DNA of 38,283 bases. It comes from Vreelandella stevensii S18214 (lineage in GTDB: Bacteria; Pseudomonadota; Gammaproteobacteria; Pseudomonadales; Halomonadaceae). The stretch lies in NCBI RefSeq assembly GCF_000275725.1, contig NZ_AJTS01000043.1, positions 1 through 38,283 of the forward strand, read 5' to 3'. A program made the position numbers and the translations under genes. Under the pieces are notes generated by a model that saw only the letters and a program-made list of their open reading frames with translations, ran no database searches and was not told the DNA's origin. Positions 11,178 to 22,653 of this stretch are shown here, piece by piece (within the stretch, counting starts at the first letter, position 1; each line of letters starts with the position of its first letter).

Positions 11178-11903
11178 TCAGTTGCCAGCTCCCAGCAGAC
11201 CCCAGGCGAATGGCAGCAGCAACGCGGTGAAAATGCCCGTCAAACTCATCCCGAGGGAGGCAAAGGCACCGGCAGTGGGGCTCATCTCAAAGGCCCTGAC
11301 GGTACCAATGGCATGGCCGTTGAGCCCCAGAGCGAATCCGAGCAGGCGCTCGTCGGTAATGCCCAGCCACTTGGCGGCGAGGCTCACCATCGGGATGGTG
11401 GCGACGCCAGTAACCAGCAGCGCGCCCATCAACAAGGCAACGCTGCCACCCAACTGTTCGGTGATCCCGATGGCAATCGGGGCAGTGACGGACTTGGCCG
11501 CGATGGAGGCGAGTACTTCTGGGCTGGCGCCAAGCAGCCAGGCAATCCCCAGGGAATAGCAGGCGGCCAGAGACGCCGCCACGGGCAGGCAAGCCGCCAG
11601 GGGGCGCCATAGCTCACGGATACGCGGTAGCTGTTGATAAAGAGGCATGCCGAGTGCCACGGTGGCAGGCCCCAGCAGTACGGTCAGCCAGGTCGCCCCC
11701 TGTTGGTAAATGGGGTAAGGCAAGCCCAGCACGGCAAGCGTAGCCGCCAGCAGCAAGGCAGCAATCAGTATGGCGGGTAGCCAGGCCGGGTGGCCCAGCC
11801 GCCGGAACAGCGCGGTGCCCAAGAGGTAAGCCGCGAGCGTCAGGCCCACGGCAAACAAGGGCGTTGCGGTCAATAAGGTGAGCGTGTCACTGGCCATGTT
11901 CAC
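11178..11903 (-). CDS. lrgB: LrgB/CidB-family membrane protein
   Basis: 241 residues, strongly hydrophobic with about six to seven membrane segments. The family signature AAKSVTAPIAIGITEQLGG and the following GHAIGT segment are visible. LrgB/CidB was first named as an antiholin/holin-associated partner in Gram-positive bacteria; members in Bacillus (PftAB) and Streptococcus transport pyruvate, so a role in three-carbon exchange is possible. The ATG at 11903 overlaps the end of lrgA by 17 nt, indicating translational coupling. Located between tkt and epd, 58 nt before epd. Confidence 0.9.
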   Translation of the reverse strand: MNMASDTLTLLTATPLFAVGLTLAAYLLGTALFRRLGHPAWLPAILIAALLLAATLAVLGLPYPIYQQGATWLTVLLGPATVALGMPLYQQLPRIRELWRPLAACLPVAASLAACYSLGIAWLLGASPEVLASIAAKSVTAPIAIGITEQLGGSVALLMGALLVTGVATIPMVSLAAKWLGITDERLLGFALGLNGHAIGTVRAFEMSPTAGAFASLGMSLTGIFTALLLPFAWGLLGAGN

Positions 11904-12240
11904 GTCCCATCAGACGCTTGAGCAACCACAGCGTGGTCAAGACGCTGAGCAGCGTGCCCAGGAGCAGCGCCGCCAGGATGGCCAGCCACTGTCCGGCCAG
12001 TTGATCGAGAATGAAAAAGACCCCGACCACGCCGGGCATGATCAGCATGGCCAGTAGCGCAATCAGGGGCTGGGCGGCGGCGGCAAGGCTGGTGGGCACA
12101 CGGCCGATAAGGGCCAGAGTGACGCACAGCAGCAACATGCCGACCACGCCAGAAGAAATGGGCAGGCCGGAGAAGTGAACCACGGCTTCTCCAACCTGCC
12201 AGTAGCCGATCAGCCAAAGCAGGCCATTCAGCGCGGGCAT
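11887..12240 (-). CDS. lrgA: LrgA/CidA-family membrane protein
   Basis: 117 residues with four hydrophobic segments and a basic C-terminus (KRLMGREHG). The order, with GLPISSGVVGMLLL followed by an LMLIMPGVVGVFF-like segment, matches the CidA/LrgA family (holin-like small membrane protein). Its partner lrgB overlaps its end. The gene starts 51 nt after the tkt stop with no terminator between, so it is probably read from the tkt promoter. Function could be cell-death/lysis control or three-carbon transport; sequence alone cannot choose. Confidence 0.88.
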   Translation of the reverse strand: MPALNGLLWLIGYWQVGEAVVHFSGLPISSGVVGMLLLCVTLALIGRVPTSLAAAAQPLIALLAMLIMPGVVGVFFILDQLAGQWLAILAALLLGTLLSVLTTLWLLKRLMGREHGQ

Positions 12241-12291
12241 CTATAGGCCCGCGCTGCCTGTGCCGGCGTGATCAGGCAAACTGAGATAAGC

Positions 12292-14283
12292 TCAGCCGAG
12301 CAGCTCATTGGCCTGCTTGACGATATTCTCGACGGTAAAGCCAAAGTGCTTGAACAGCTCGCCTGCCGGGGCCGACTCACCGTAGGTGGTCATGCCAATG
12401 ACGCGCCCTTCCAGACCAACGTACTTGTACCAGTAGTCGGCGTGGCCCGCTTCGATGGCAATGCGCTTGGTCACGGCTTTGGGCAGCACGCTCTCGCGGT
12501 AGTCGGCGTCCTGACCGTTGAAGCGGTAAGTAGATGGCATGGACACCACGCGCACGGCCTGGCCCTGCTGCTCGAGCGTGGCCGCGGCTTCCATGGCCAG
12601 CGCCACTTCGGAGCCGGTGGCAATCAGGATCAGCGCGGGCGTGCCGTCGCAATCCTTCAGCACATAACCGCCGCGCTGGATGGCGGCTAACTGGGCCTTG
12701 GTGCGCGGCTGGTGCGGCAGGTTTTGACGCGACAGTACCAGCGCAGTGGGGCCGGAGTGGCGTTTGATGGCCGCATCCCAGGACGCCGCCGTCTCCACCG
12801 CATCGCAGGGACGCCAGGTGTTCAGGTTGGGCGTGGTGCGCAGGCTGGTGAGCTGCTCGATGGGCTGGTGGGTCGGGCCATCTTCACCCAGACCGATGGA
12901 GTCGTGGGTGAACACGTAAATGGCCTGCTGGCCCATCAACGCCGCCATGCGTACGGCGTTACGCATATACTCCATGAAGATCAGGAAGGTCGCGCCATAA
13001 GGAACGAAACCACCGTGCAGGGCGATACCGTTCATCACTGCGCCCATACCGAATTCACGCACACCGTAGTGCAGGTAGTTGCCGTTGGCATCTTCAGGAG
13101 TGATCGCTTTGGCGCCTTTCCAGAACGTCAGGTTGGAGGGCGCGAGGTCAGCGCTGCCGCCGAGCAGTTCCGGCATTTGCGGGCCAATCACGTTCAGCGC
13201 TTCAAAAGAGGCTTTACGTGAAGCGATGCTTTCGCCCTTTTCCTGAGCCTGCTGCATCAATGCTTCGGTGGCCAGCTCCGTGGGCAGCTGCGCTTTCATG
13301 CGGCGTTTGAACTCACGAGCCTGCTCGGGGAATGCTTCGGTGTAGCGAGCGAAGCGGCCTTCCCACTCCTGCTGGCGAGCTTTACCCGCTTCGCGAGCAT
13401 CCCAGGCGGAGTAAATGGGCTCGGGAATGTGGAAGGGAGCATGCTCCCAGCCTAGCTGCTTGCGCGCCAGCGCTACTTCATCGTCACCCAGCGGTGCGCC
13501 GTGGGCTTCTTCTTTGCCCTGCTTGTTGGGCGCTCCAAAGCCGATGATGGTTTTGCAGATGATCAGGCTCGGCTTGTCGTCCTGGCTTTTTGCCAGCTCG
13601 ATGGCGGCTTTGACTTCTTCAGGTTTGTGGCCGTCGACGTTGGGCACCACGTGCCAGCCGTAGGACTCGAAGCGCTTGGCGGTATCGTCGGTGAACCAGC
13701 CTTCGACTTCGCCATCGATGGAGATGCCGTTGTCGTCGTACAGGGCAATCAGCTTGCCCAGCTGCTGGGTGCCGGCCAGGGACGCCGCTTCATGGGAAAT
13801 GCCTTCCATCAAGCAGCCATCGCCCAGGAAACACCAGGTGTGGTGGTCAACGATGGTGTGGCCGGGGCGGTTGAACTGTGCGGCGAGGGTTTTCTCGGCA
13901 ATGGCAAAGCCGACGGCGTTGGCGAAGCCCTGGCCCAAGGGGCCGGTGGTGGTTTCGATGCCGGGAGCGTAGCCGTACTCAGGGTGGCCTGCCGTGGGCG
14001 AGTGCAGCTGGCGGAAGTTTTGCAGCTGTTCCAGGCTGAGTTCGTAACCGCTCAGGTGCAGCAGCGAGTAGAGCAGCATGGAGCCATGGCCGTTCGACAG
14101 CACGAACCGGTCGCGATCGGCCCACTTGGGGTCTTCGGGGTTGTGCTTGAGGTAGTCATTCCACAGCACCTCGGCAATATCAGCCATGCCCATGGGGGCG
14201 CCGGGATGGCCAGACTTGGCCTTCTGAACGGCATCCATGGAAAGGGCGCGAATGGCATTGGCCAGCTCAAAACGGGACGGCAT
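12292..14283 (-). CDS. tkt: Transketolase
   Basis: 663 residues, the normal bacterial length. ThDP- and Mg-dependent enzyme that moves two-carbon ketol units among sugar phosphates in the non-oxidative pentose phosphate pathway. Visible features are [11 protein letters not shown] at the N-terminus, the ThDP motif [13 protein letters not shown] with downstream [12 protein letters not shown] at the start of the pyrimidine domain, and [19 protein letters not shown] at 14283 is chosen because GAGGAG lies 6 nt upstream; the frame stays open to 14385. First gene of the tkt-lrgAB-epd-pgk-fba cluster and divergent from metK, an arrangement shared with pseudomonads. Confidence 0.97.
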   Translation of the reverse strand: MPSRFELANAIRALSMDAVQKAKSGHPGAPMGMADIAEVLWNDYLKHNPEDPKWADRDRFVLSNGHGSMLLYSLLHLSGYELSLEQLQNFRQLHSPTAGHPEYGYAPGIETTTGPLGQGFANAVGFAIAEKTLAAQFNRPGHTIVDHHTWCFLGDGCLMEGISHEAASLAGTQQLGKLIALYDDNGISIDGEVEGWFTDDTAKRFESYGWHVVPNVDGHKPEEVKAAIELAKSQDDKPSLIICKTIIGFGAPNKQGKEEAHGAPLGDDEVALARKQLGWEHAPFHIPEPIYSAWDAREAGKARQQEWEGRFARYTEAFPEQAREFKRRMKAQLPTELATEALMQQAQEKGESIASRKASFEALNVIGPQMPELLGGSADLAPSNLTFWKGAKAITPEDANGNYLHYGVREFGMGAVMNGIALHGGFVPYGATFLIFMEYMRNAVRMAALMGQQAIYVFTHDSIGLGEDGPTHQPIEQLTSLRTTPNLNTWRPCDAVETAASWDAAIKRHSGPTALVLSRQNLPHQPRTKAQLAAIQRGGYVLKDCDGTPALILIATGSEVALAMEAAATLEQQGQAVRVVSMPSTYRFNGQDADYRESVLPKAVTKRIAIEAGHADYWYKYVGLEGRVIGMTTYGESAPAGELFKHFGFTVENIVKQANELLG

Positions 14284-14523
14284 GGGGTGCTCCTCGCCTG
14301 AAAACGGAAAGAATAAAGGCGCTATTGTCGCTGACTTCCTCGGCGGCGGCAAATTCTCGGGGTGCGTTCTGGGAAGAACCCCCAACAGCGTGTAGACTCT
14401 GCCTCCCGAAGTAGTAGTGAAAAGGCTCTGCTTCTATATACGGGCAGGGAACCTCCTGCCATGATTTCCTGCTGATGCTGCGGTCATAATGAAGCAGCCG
14501 TCATACAGAGGGTCGAGTGCGCG
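14284..14523. promoter_or_regulatory. Divergent tkt/metK control region
   Basis: 240-bp region between two divergent genes, so it must hold both promoters. A short inverted repeat GGCAGG-N6-CCTGCC is at 14443-14460, and a looser pair GCTGC...GCAGC follows at about 14476-14497. A TATATA stretch lies at 14435-14440 without a clear -35 partner. No known SAM-responsive riboswitch was recognised. The exact promoters are not identifiable with confidence. Confidence 0.45.
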
Positions 14524-15744
14524 ATGAGCGAATATTCCCTGTTTACCTCCGAGTCCGTTTCCGAAGGTCATCCTGACAAGATTGCTGACCAGATTTCTGA
14601 TGCGGTGCTGGATGCCATTATCGCCCGTGACAAGCAGGCGCGTGTTGCCTGTGAAACGATGGTGAAGACGGGTGTTGCCATTATTGCGGGTGAAATTACC
14701 ACCTCAGCATGGGTCGATCTCGAAGCGCTGGTGCGTGATGTGATCACCGATATCGGCTATACCTCCTCACAGGTAGGCTTCGATGGCGCCACCTGTGGCG
14801 TGATCAACCTGATCGGCAAACAGAGTGTGGATATTGCTCAGGGCGTTGATCGCACCAAACCCGAAGATCAAGGGGCGGGTGACCAGGGCTTGATGTTCGG
14901 TTACGCCACCAACGAAACCGACTCCTTCATGCCGGCCCCTATTCACTACTCCCATCGCCTGGTCGAGCGTCAGGCAGAGCTGCGCAAGCATGGCCTGCTA
15001 CCCTGGCTGCGTCCGGATGCGAAGAGTCAGGTCACCTTCCGCTACAATGCCGAAGGCCAACCCTGTGGCGTGGATGCCGTGGTGCTGTCGACCCAGCATG
15101 ACCCGGAAATCGACCAGGAAGACCTGCGCAAGATGGTCAAGCGCGAAATCATCGAGCAGGTGATTCCCGCAGAGTGGCTGGATGCGAATACCCAATACCA
15201 TATCAATCCGACCGGCAAGTTCGTGATCGGTGGCCCAGTGGGCGACTGTGGTTTGACGGGGCGTAAAATCATCGTCGATACCTACGGCGGCATGGCCCGT
15301 CACGGCGGCGGTGCGTTCTCGGGCAAGGATCCGTCCAAGGTAGACCGCAGCGCGGCCTACGCAGGCCGTTACGTGGCGAAGAACGTGGTTGCTGCAGGCT
15401 TGGCCGACAAGTGCGAGATCCAGGTGTCTTACGCCATCGGCGTGGCAGAACCCACCTCCGTGTCGATCGACACCTTCGGCACAGGCAAGATCGACGATGC
15501 GAAAATCGTCGAACTGGTGCGCGAGCACTTTGATCTGCGCCCCTACGCGATCACCACCATGCTCGACCTGCTGCACCCGATGTATCGTCTGACCTCTGCC
15601 TACGGCCACTTTGGTCGCGAGCCGTTCGAGCATAGCTACCGTTGGACGGACGACAAAGGGGAAGAGCATACCGAGACGTTTACGGCGTTCCCTTGGGAGA
15701 AAACCGACAAGGCCGACGCGCTGCGCAAGGCGGCTGGTTTGTAA
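14524..15744 (+). CDS. metK: S-adenosylmethionine synthetase (methionine adenosyltransferase)
   Basis: 406 residues. Makes SAM from methionine and ATP, releasing phosphate and pyrophosphate. Signatures are [17 protein letters not shown] near the N-terminus, the [16 protein letters not shown] segment that includes the methionine-binding hexapeptide, and the P-loop-like [19 protein letters not shown]. Length and ends match E. coli MetK (384) with a slightly longer middle. The ribosome-binding site is weak (AGAGGG, about 12 nt upstream). It ends just before a strong terminator, so it is probably monocistronic. Confidence 0.98.
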   Translation: MSEYSLFTSESVSEGHPDKIADQISDAVLDAIIARDKQARVACETMVKTGVAIIAGEITTSAWVDLEALVRDVITDIGYTSSQVGFDGATCGVINLIGKQSVDIAQGVDRTKPEDQGAGDQGLMFGYATNETDSFMPAPIHYSHRLVERQAELRKHGLLPWLRPDAKSQVTFRYNAEGQPCGVDAVVLSTQHDPEIDQEDLRKMVKREIIEQVIPAEWLDANTQYHINPTGKFVIGGPVGDCGLTGRKIIVDTYGGMARHGGGAFSGKDPSKVDRSAAYAGRYVAKNVVAAGLADKCEIQVSYAIGVAEPTSVSIDTFGTGKIDDAKIVELVREHFDLRPYAITTMLDLLHPMYRLTSAYGHFGREPFEHSYRWTDDKGEEHTETFTAFPWEKTDKADALRKAAGL

Positions 15745-15770
15745 ACACGGATTGGCTCGATGCTGTCCTC

Positions 15771-15801
15771 ACGCCCCTGGCTTACCGCCAGGGGCGTTTT
15801 T
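15771..15801 (+). terminator. metK terminator
   Basis: An 11-bp perfect stem (ACGCCCCTGGC and GCCAGGGGCGT) around a TTACC loop, followed by a T-run, 26 nt after the metK stop. Strong Rho-independent terminator. Confidence 0.96.
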
Positions 15802-15863
15802 GTTTGAGCTGGCAGGACCGAAGATTGCGACGCGAATGATTTGCGCTTATATTGCGATCGCGC

Positions 15864-15882
15864 GTAAATGAGTATCAGTCTC
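15864..15882 (+). promoter_or_regulatory. Possible Fur box upstream of the ABC importer
   Basis: GTAAATGAGTATCAGTCTC matches the 19-bp E. coli Fur consensus at about 13 of 19 positions by eye. It lies 48 nt before the start codon of the substrate-binding protein gene and overlaps the place where a -10 element would fall (TTGCGC at 15841 with 17-nt spacing). The match is moderate and could be chance. Confidence 0.4.
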
Positions 15883-15929
15883 TATACGGCGCTGCCTATG
15901 ACGCCTCTACCCATCGTGATGAGTGATCC

Positions 15930-16949
15930 ATGATACGTCTTCTTGCTGTGACCGGATGTTGTACCCTGCTGAGCTTGGCATCCTCCTCTGCCTTGGCGGG
16001 AAACACGCAGTATCCTTTGACGCTGAACAACTGTGGCGTTGAGGTCACCTTCGACCAGGCCCCCGAGCGAGCCATTGGCCTGGGGCAAGCCAGTGCCGAA
16101 ATCATGCTGTTGCTCGGCCTGGAAGACCGGATGGTGGGCACTGCCTTCTGGCCGAACCAGGTGTTGCCGCAGTTGGCCGAGGCCAATGCCAAAGTGGAGG
16201 TCTTGACGGTCGAATTTCCTACCTTCGAGTCTCTTCTGGCCAAGGAGCCGGACCTCGTGACGGCGGCCCTGCCGAGCCTGATAGGCCCCTCCAGCAGGGT
16301 TGCCACCCGCGAAGACTTCGACAGCGTAGGAGTGACGACTTACTTATCCCCCAACACTTGCGTTGCCGAAGAGGCGGCCAAGGACAAGTTCGGCTACGGC
16401 AGTCGCGACCAGCTCTGGAGCATGGATGGCCTGTATCAGGAGATCGATGAGATTGCCCAGATCTTCGACGTCAACGACCGGGGCCAGGCGCTGATCGAAG
16501 ATCTCGAGCAGCGGGAAGCCGCCCTGCGGGCTGCGACCCCCGAAGGTAGCGAACCGCTCTCCTTTGTCTTCTGGTTCTCCAGCCCGTCGCCGTCTGCGGA
16601 CGCTTATCTTGGCGGCAAGAACGGTGCCTCCGGCTTTATCGCCGACGTGTTGGGCGGTAGCAATGCCATCGACGCTGATGCTGAGTGGCCAGCCCTTGGG
16701 TGGGAAAGCATCATCGCGTCCGACCCGGACGTCATCGTGGTCGCCCGTGTCGACCGTAATCGCTGGGATCTGGACAACGCAGAGGCCAAGATCGAGTTCC
16801 TCAACTCGGACCCCGCCACCCGCGAAATGAGAGCGGTGCAGAACGGAGCCATCGTGGTCATGGATGGCCATGCCATGGATCCGACGGTGAGAACGATCTT
16901 TGGGGCTGAGCAAGTGGCGGAACAGCTCGAGGCGCTGGGTCTGAGATGA
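15930..16949 (+). CDS. ABC transporter substrate-binding protein (FecB/BtuF type)
   Basis: 339 residues with a signal peptide (residues 1-23, ending SSALA before GNTQYP). The mature part is a periplasmic binding protein of the class used for ferric siderophores, haem and cobalamin: CGVEVTFDQAPERAIGLGQASAEIMLLLGLEDRMVG at the start of lobe 1, a PDLVTA segment, and the lobe-2 segment WESIIASDPDVIVVARVD. It is the first gene of a three-gene operon: its stop overlaps the permease start (ATGA). The ligand is not evident; the upstream Fur-like box favours iron. No TonB-dependent receptor gene lies alongside. Confidence 0.85.
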   Translation: MIRLLAVTGCCTLLSLASSSALAGNTQYPLTLNNCGVEVTFDQAPERAIGLGQASAEIMLLLGLEDRMVGTAFWPNQVLPQLAEANAKVEVLTVEFPTFESLLAKEPDLVTAALPSLIGPSSRVATREDFDSVGVTTYLSPNTCVAEEAAKDKFGYGSRDQLWSMDGLYQEIDEIAQIFDVNDRGQALIEDLEQREAALRAATPEGSEPLSFVFWFSSPSPSADAYLGGKNGASGFIADVLGGSNAIDADAEWPALGWESIIASDPDVIVVARVDRNRWDLDNAEAKIEFLNSDPATREMRAVQNGAIVVMDGHAMDPTVRTIFGAEQVAEQLEALGLR

Positions 16950-18004
16950 GCGCCACCCTTGGCATGCCGCAAATAGCTGAGCGTCTGCCACGCCTGGTGT
17001 GGGTAGCAGGCGTGCTGCTCAGCTCGTTGCTGGTGATCGGGCTGGTGGTGGGCATCAGCGTCGGGATCGGCGATATGCCGATCCCGCTCTCCACCACTTA
17101 TGCGGTGATCACCAACAAGCTCGGCTGGACGTCTTTCGAACTCAATCGTATCCACGAAGCCATCGTCTGGGATTACCGCTTGAGCCGGGCGCTGGTGGCG
17201 GCCTTTTGTGGTGCGGGTCTGGCACTGGCTGGCGCCATCATGCAGTCGATGCTGCGCAATCCGTTGGCAGAGCCCTATGTGCTGGGTATCTCTGCCGGAG
17301 CATCCACTGGCGCCGTGCTGGTTGTCATGCTGGGGCTGGGCGCTGGCGCGGTGTCGCTATCCACGGGGGCGTTCGTGGGCGCCTTCGCTGCCTTTCTGTT
17401 CGTGGCACTACTCTCGAACGGAGCGCGGGGCGGCGCCGATCGCACGATATTGGCCGGGGTCGCGGCCTCGCAGCTGTTCAACGCCGTGACCTCCTATTTC
17501 GTCACCACTGCTGGCAATGCCCAGCAGGCTCGGGACGTGATGTTCTGGCTGCTCGGCAGCTTCGGTGGCGTACGCTGGCCAGATTTTTTGCTGGTGTCGG
17601 TGGTGGTCGGGTTGGGGCTGGTGGCCTGCCTATGCTATGCGCGGGTGCTGGATGCCTTTGCCTTCGGCGATGAGGCTGCCGCTTCGCTGGGGGTCAATGT
17701 CGGCCGAACGCGGATCGTCCTGTTTGCCCTTACCGCCGTCATGACGGCGGCCATCGTCAGTATGGTGGGCACGATCGGCTTCGTGGGGCTGGTGGTGCCT
17801 CACGCGGCCCGCTTCGTGGTCGGGCCACGCCACTCACGGCTACTGCCTGCCTGTGCCATTGTGGGGGCAATTTTCATGGTATTGGCGGACATCGCCTCCC
17901 GGGTGTTGATACCGCAGCAATCTTTGCCGATTGGCGTTGTGACGGCGCTGGTAGGCGTACCGTTCTTCGCTGTCATTCTTTACCGGTTACAGCGCACATC
18001 ATGA
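16946..18004 (+). CDS. FecCD-family ABC transporter permease
   Basis: 352 residues, about nine to ten membrane helices, FecCD/BtuC fold. Family landmarks are WDYRLSRALVAAFCGAGLALAGAIMQSMLRNPLAEPYVLGISAGAS in the N-terminal half (given here in outline: RLPR-like RLSRAL, GAIMQ, RNPLAEP, LGISAGA), LGVNVGRTR, and the EAA-like loop GTIGFVGLVVPHAAR that contacts the ATPase. It probably acts as a homodimer. The gene overlaps both neighbours by 4 nt (ATGA at 16946 and 18001), so the three proteins are translationally coupled. Confidence 0.93.
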   Translation: MSATLGMPQIAERLPRLVWVAGVLLSSLLVIGLVVGISVGIGDMPIPLSTTYAVITNKLGWTSFELNRIHEAIVWDYRLSRALVAAFCGAGLALAGAIMQSMLRNPLAEPYVLGISAGASTGAVLVVMLGLGAGAVSLSTGAFVGAFAAFLFVALLSNGARGGADRTILAGVAASQLFNAVTSYFVTTAGNAQQARDVMFWLLGSFGGVRWPDFLLVSVVVGLGLVACLCYARVLDAFAFGDEAAASLGVNVGRTRIVLFALTAVMTAAIVSMVGTIGFVGLVVPHAARFVVGPRHSRLLPACAIVGAIFMVLADIASRVLIPQQSLPIGVVTALVGVPFFAVILYRLQRTS

Positions 18005-18762
18005 GTATCAAGGCCGAACATCTGGTCTGGAAAATTGGCCCTAAAACGGTGATTGATGGGGTCTCCTTCGAGGCTGAGCCGGGCAAGCTGCTGGGATTGC
18101 TGGGCCCTAATGGTTCCGGCAAGACCTCGCTGCTTCGTCTGCTGGCGAGGCTCAAGACCCCTCACGCAGGACGAGTTCTGCTGGACGGCCAGGACCTCGC
18201 CACCTATCGGCGTCGTGCCATCGCCCAGCGAGTTGCTTTCATCGAGCAGCACGCCACCACCAACGCCAACCTCAAGGTCATCGACGTGGTCAAGCTGGGG
18301 CGCTTTCCCCACCGCACGATGCTTTCGGGGTGGACCCGTGAAGATGATCGAGCGGTCAACGAGGCACTCGAGCGTACCGGCATGAGTGGGAAGCGCGACG
18401 ATGCCTGGCAGAGCTTGTCTGGCGGTGAAAAGCAGCGTACCCATGTGGCGCGCGCCTTGGCCCAGTCTCCCAGCGAGTTGATCCTCGACGAGCCGACCAA
18501 CCATCTCGACGTGCAGCACCAGATAAGCCTGCTGCGGTTGATTTCCAGCCTGCCGATGACCAGCATCATCGCGCTCCATGACCTCAATCACGCCGCCATG
18601 TACTGTGACCGCCTGATCGTCATGCAAGCGGGGCGGATCGTTGCCTCAGGCACCCCTCAGGACGTATTGACCCAGCGCCTGCTGCGCGAGGTCTTCTCCG
18701 TCGATGCCCATATCGAAACCTCTCCGCATCATGCGCGTCCGCATATCCATTTTGCCCGCTAG
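18001..18762 (+). CDS. ABC transporter ATP-binding protein (FecE/BtuD type)
   Basis: 253 residues, cytoplasmic ATPase of the importer. Walker A GPNGSGKT is at residues 35-42, the signature LSGGEKQR near 139-146, Walker B LILDEPTNHLD near 160-170, and the switch histidine in ALHDLNHA near 192. The C-terminal VFSVDAHIE segment is typical of FecE/FhuC-like ATPases. It starts within the permease stop codon. After its end there is about 126 nt with no clear terminator before ligB. Confidence 0.95.
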   Translation: MSIKAEHLVWKIGPKTVIDGVSFEAEPGKLLGLLGPNGSGKTSLLRLLARLKTPHAGRVLLDGQDLATYRRRAIAQRVAFIEQHATTNANLKVIDVVKLGRFPHRTMLSGWTREDDRAVNEALERTGMSGKRDDAWQSLSGGEKQRTHVARALAQSPSELILDEPTNHLDVQHQISLLRLISSLPMTSIIALHDLNHAAMYCDRLIVMQAGRIVASGTPQDVLTQRLLREVFSVDAHIETSPHHARPHIHFAR

Positions 18763-18810
18763 CGGCAGCCCCTGCGTCGATGTTGCGTTGTTGCATCACG
18801 TCCAGTTTGA

Positions 18811-21500
<2,690 letters not shown>

Positions 21501-21556
21501 TTCTCCTCCTTGAATTTTGTCTGCCGAACAACATGAGCCGAATTGAAGATCGTGCG

Positions 21557-21568
21557 TGAAATCTTTCA
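21557..21568. promoter_or_regulatory. Small palindrome upstream of metF
   Basis: TGAAATCTTTCA, arms TGAAA and TTTCA, lies 73 nt before the metF start in the divergent AEC/metF region. It is reminiscent of the E. coli MetR site (TGAA-N5-TTCA), but the spacing is one base short. It could be chance. Confidence 0.25.
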
Positions 21569-21640
21569 TTAGCCGCCACGCGGGTAAGCAGCGAGAATAC
21601 CTCACATAATGATCACTTTGTTGTACTGCGAGGATACACC

Positions 21641-22480
21641 ATGAGCAGCCAGGAACATCCGTTAGGTATCAGCTTCGAGTTTTTTCCGCCCAATACCGAT
21701 GCCGGCCGGGAGAAGCTGATTCACGTGCGCGATGAGCTGGCCGCATGTAACCCTCGTTTCTTCTCGGTGACCTACGGGGCTGGCGGGTCCACGCAGGCGC
21801 GTACCCGCGATATCGTGCGTACCGTGAGTGAGAGCGGTATTACCACCGCCCCGCACCTTTCCTGTATCGGCAGCGAGAAAGCCCAACTACGTGACCTGCT
21901 GGCCCAGTATCAGTCGGAAGGCGTGGATAGCCTGGTGGCGCTACGTGGCGATATGCCGTCCGGCATGGGCAGTATCGGCGAGCTGCGCTACGCCAACGAG
22001 CTGGTCGAGTTCATCCGTGCCGAAACCGGTGATCACTTCGATATCGCCGTGGCGGCCTATCCAGAATCTCATCCACAGGCTCCCAGCCTCGACAAGGATG
22101 TGGAAAACTTTGCCCGCAAGATGAACGCGGGCGCCAATATGGCGATTACCCAGTACTTCTTCACCGCCGACGCCTACTTCCACTTCGTGGACAAAGCGCG
22201 GGCGCTGGGTGTCGAGCAGCCGATCATTCCCGGCATCATGCCCATCACCAACTACACCAAGCTGGCGCGCTTTTCCGATGCCTGCGGTGCCGAAATCCCC
22301 CGCTGGATTCGCAAGCAGCTGGAAGCCTATGGCGATGACAGCGAGGCTATCGCGGCCTTTGGCACCGAGGTGGTGACGCGCCTGTGCGAGCGCCTGCTGG
22401 ATGGTGGCGCGCCGGGGCTGCACTTCTATACGCTCAATCAGGCCGCGCCGGTCATGAAGATCGTCGATAATCTCACCTGA
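21641..22480 (+). CDS. metF: 5,10-methylenetetrahydrofolate reductase
   Basis: 279 residues, FAD-dependent TIM-barrel enzyme that reduces methylene-THF to methyl-THF, the methyl donor for methionine. Signatures: ISFEFFPPNTDAGRE with the catalytic glutamate, VTYGAGGSTQARTRD, PHLSCIGS, ALRGD, and the N-x-A-x-TQYFF-like ANMAITQYFF plus PGIMPI. A little shorter than E. coli MetF (296). GAGGA sits 8 nt before the ATG. It serves the same pathway as metK, although the two are not adjacent. Followed by a strong terminator. Confidence 0.97.
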   Translation: MSSQEHPLGISFEFFPPNTDAGREKLIHVRDELAACNPRFFSVTYGAGGSTQARTRDIVRTVSESGITTAPHLSCIGSEKAQLRDLLAQYQSEGVDSLVALRGDMPSGMGSIGELRYANELVEFIRAETGDHFDIAVAAYPESHPQAPSLDKDVENFARKMNAGANMAITQYFFTADAYFHFVDKARALGVEQPIIPGIMPITNYTKLARFSDACGAEIPRWIRKQLEAYGDDSEAIAAFGTEVVTRLCERLLDGGAPGLHFYTLNQAAPVMKIVDNLT

Positions 22481-22504
22481 CCTGTTGCCGATGTGATCCA
22501 TGAG

Positions 22505-22541
22505 AACCGATCTGCGTCCTCTGGCGCAGGTCGGTTTTTTT
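22505..22541 (+). terminator. metF terminator
   Basis: AACCGA-TCTGCG pairs with CGCAGGTCGGTT around a short CG-rich loop (one mismatch), followed by a run of seven T. It lies 25 nt after the metF stop. Strong Rho-independent terminator. Confidence 0.94.
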
Positions 22542-22653
22542 GATGGGGGTGCGACAGGCGCCGCGCGTGGAAGGCCCGGCTTGGAGAGTGGGCAAGGCAT
22601 GGCTAACCACCGTATGATGCCTGCTCATTGAACCGTGACGGGAGCAGGAAACG

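Noticed and set aside
14386-14523. A SAM-type riboswitch before metK
   Set aside because: Only short inverted repeats are present; no known SAM or SAH riboswitch core was recognised.
14998-15669. 223-residue minus-strand ORF opposite metK
   Set aside because: metK is certain on the plus strand; the antisense product is low in hydrophobic core pattern and has no known motif.
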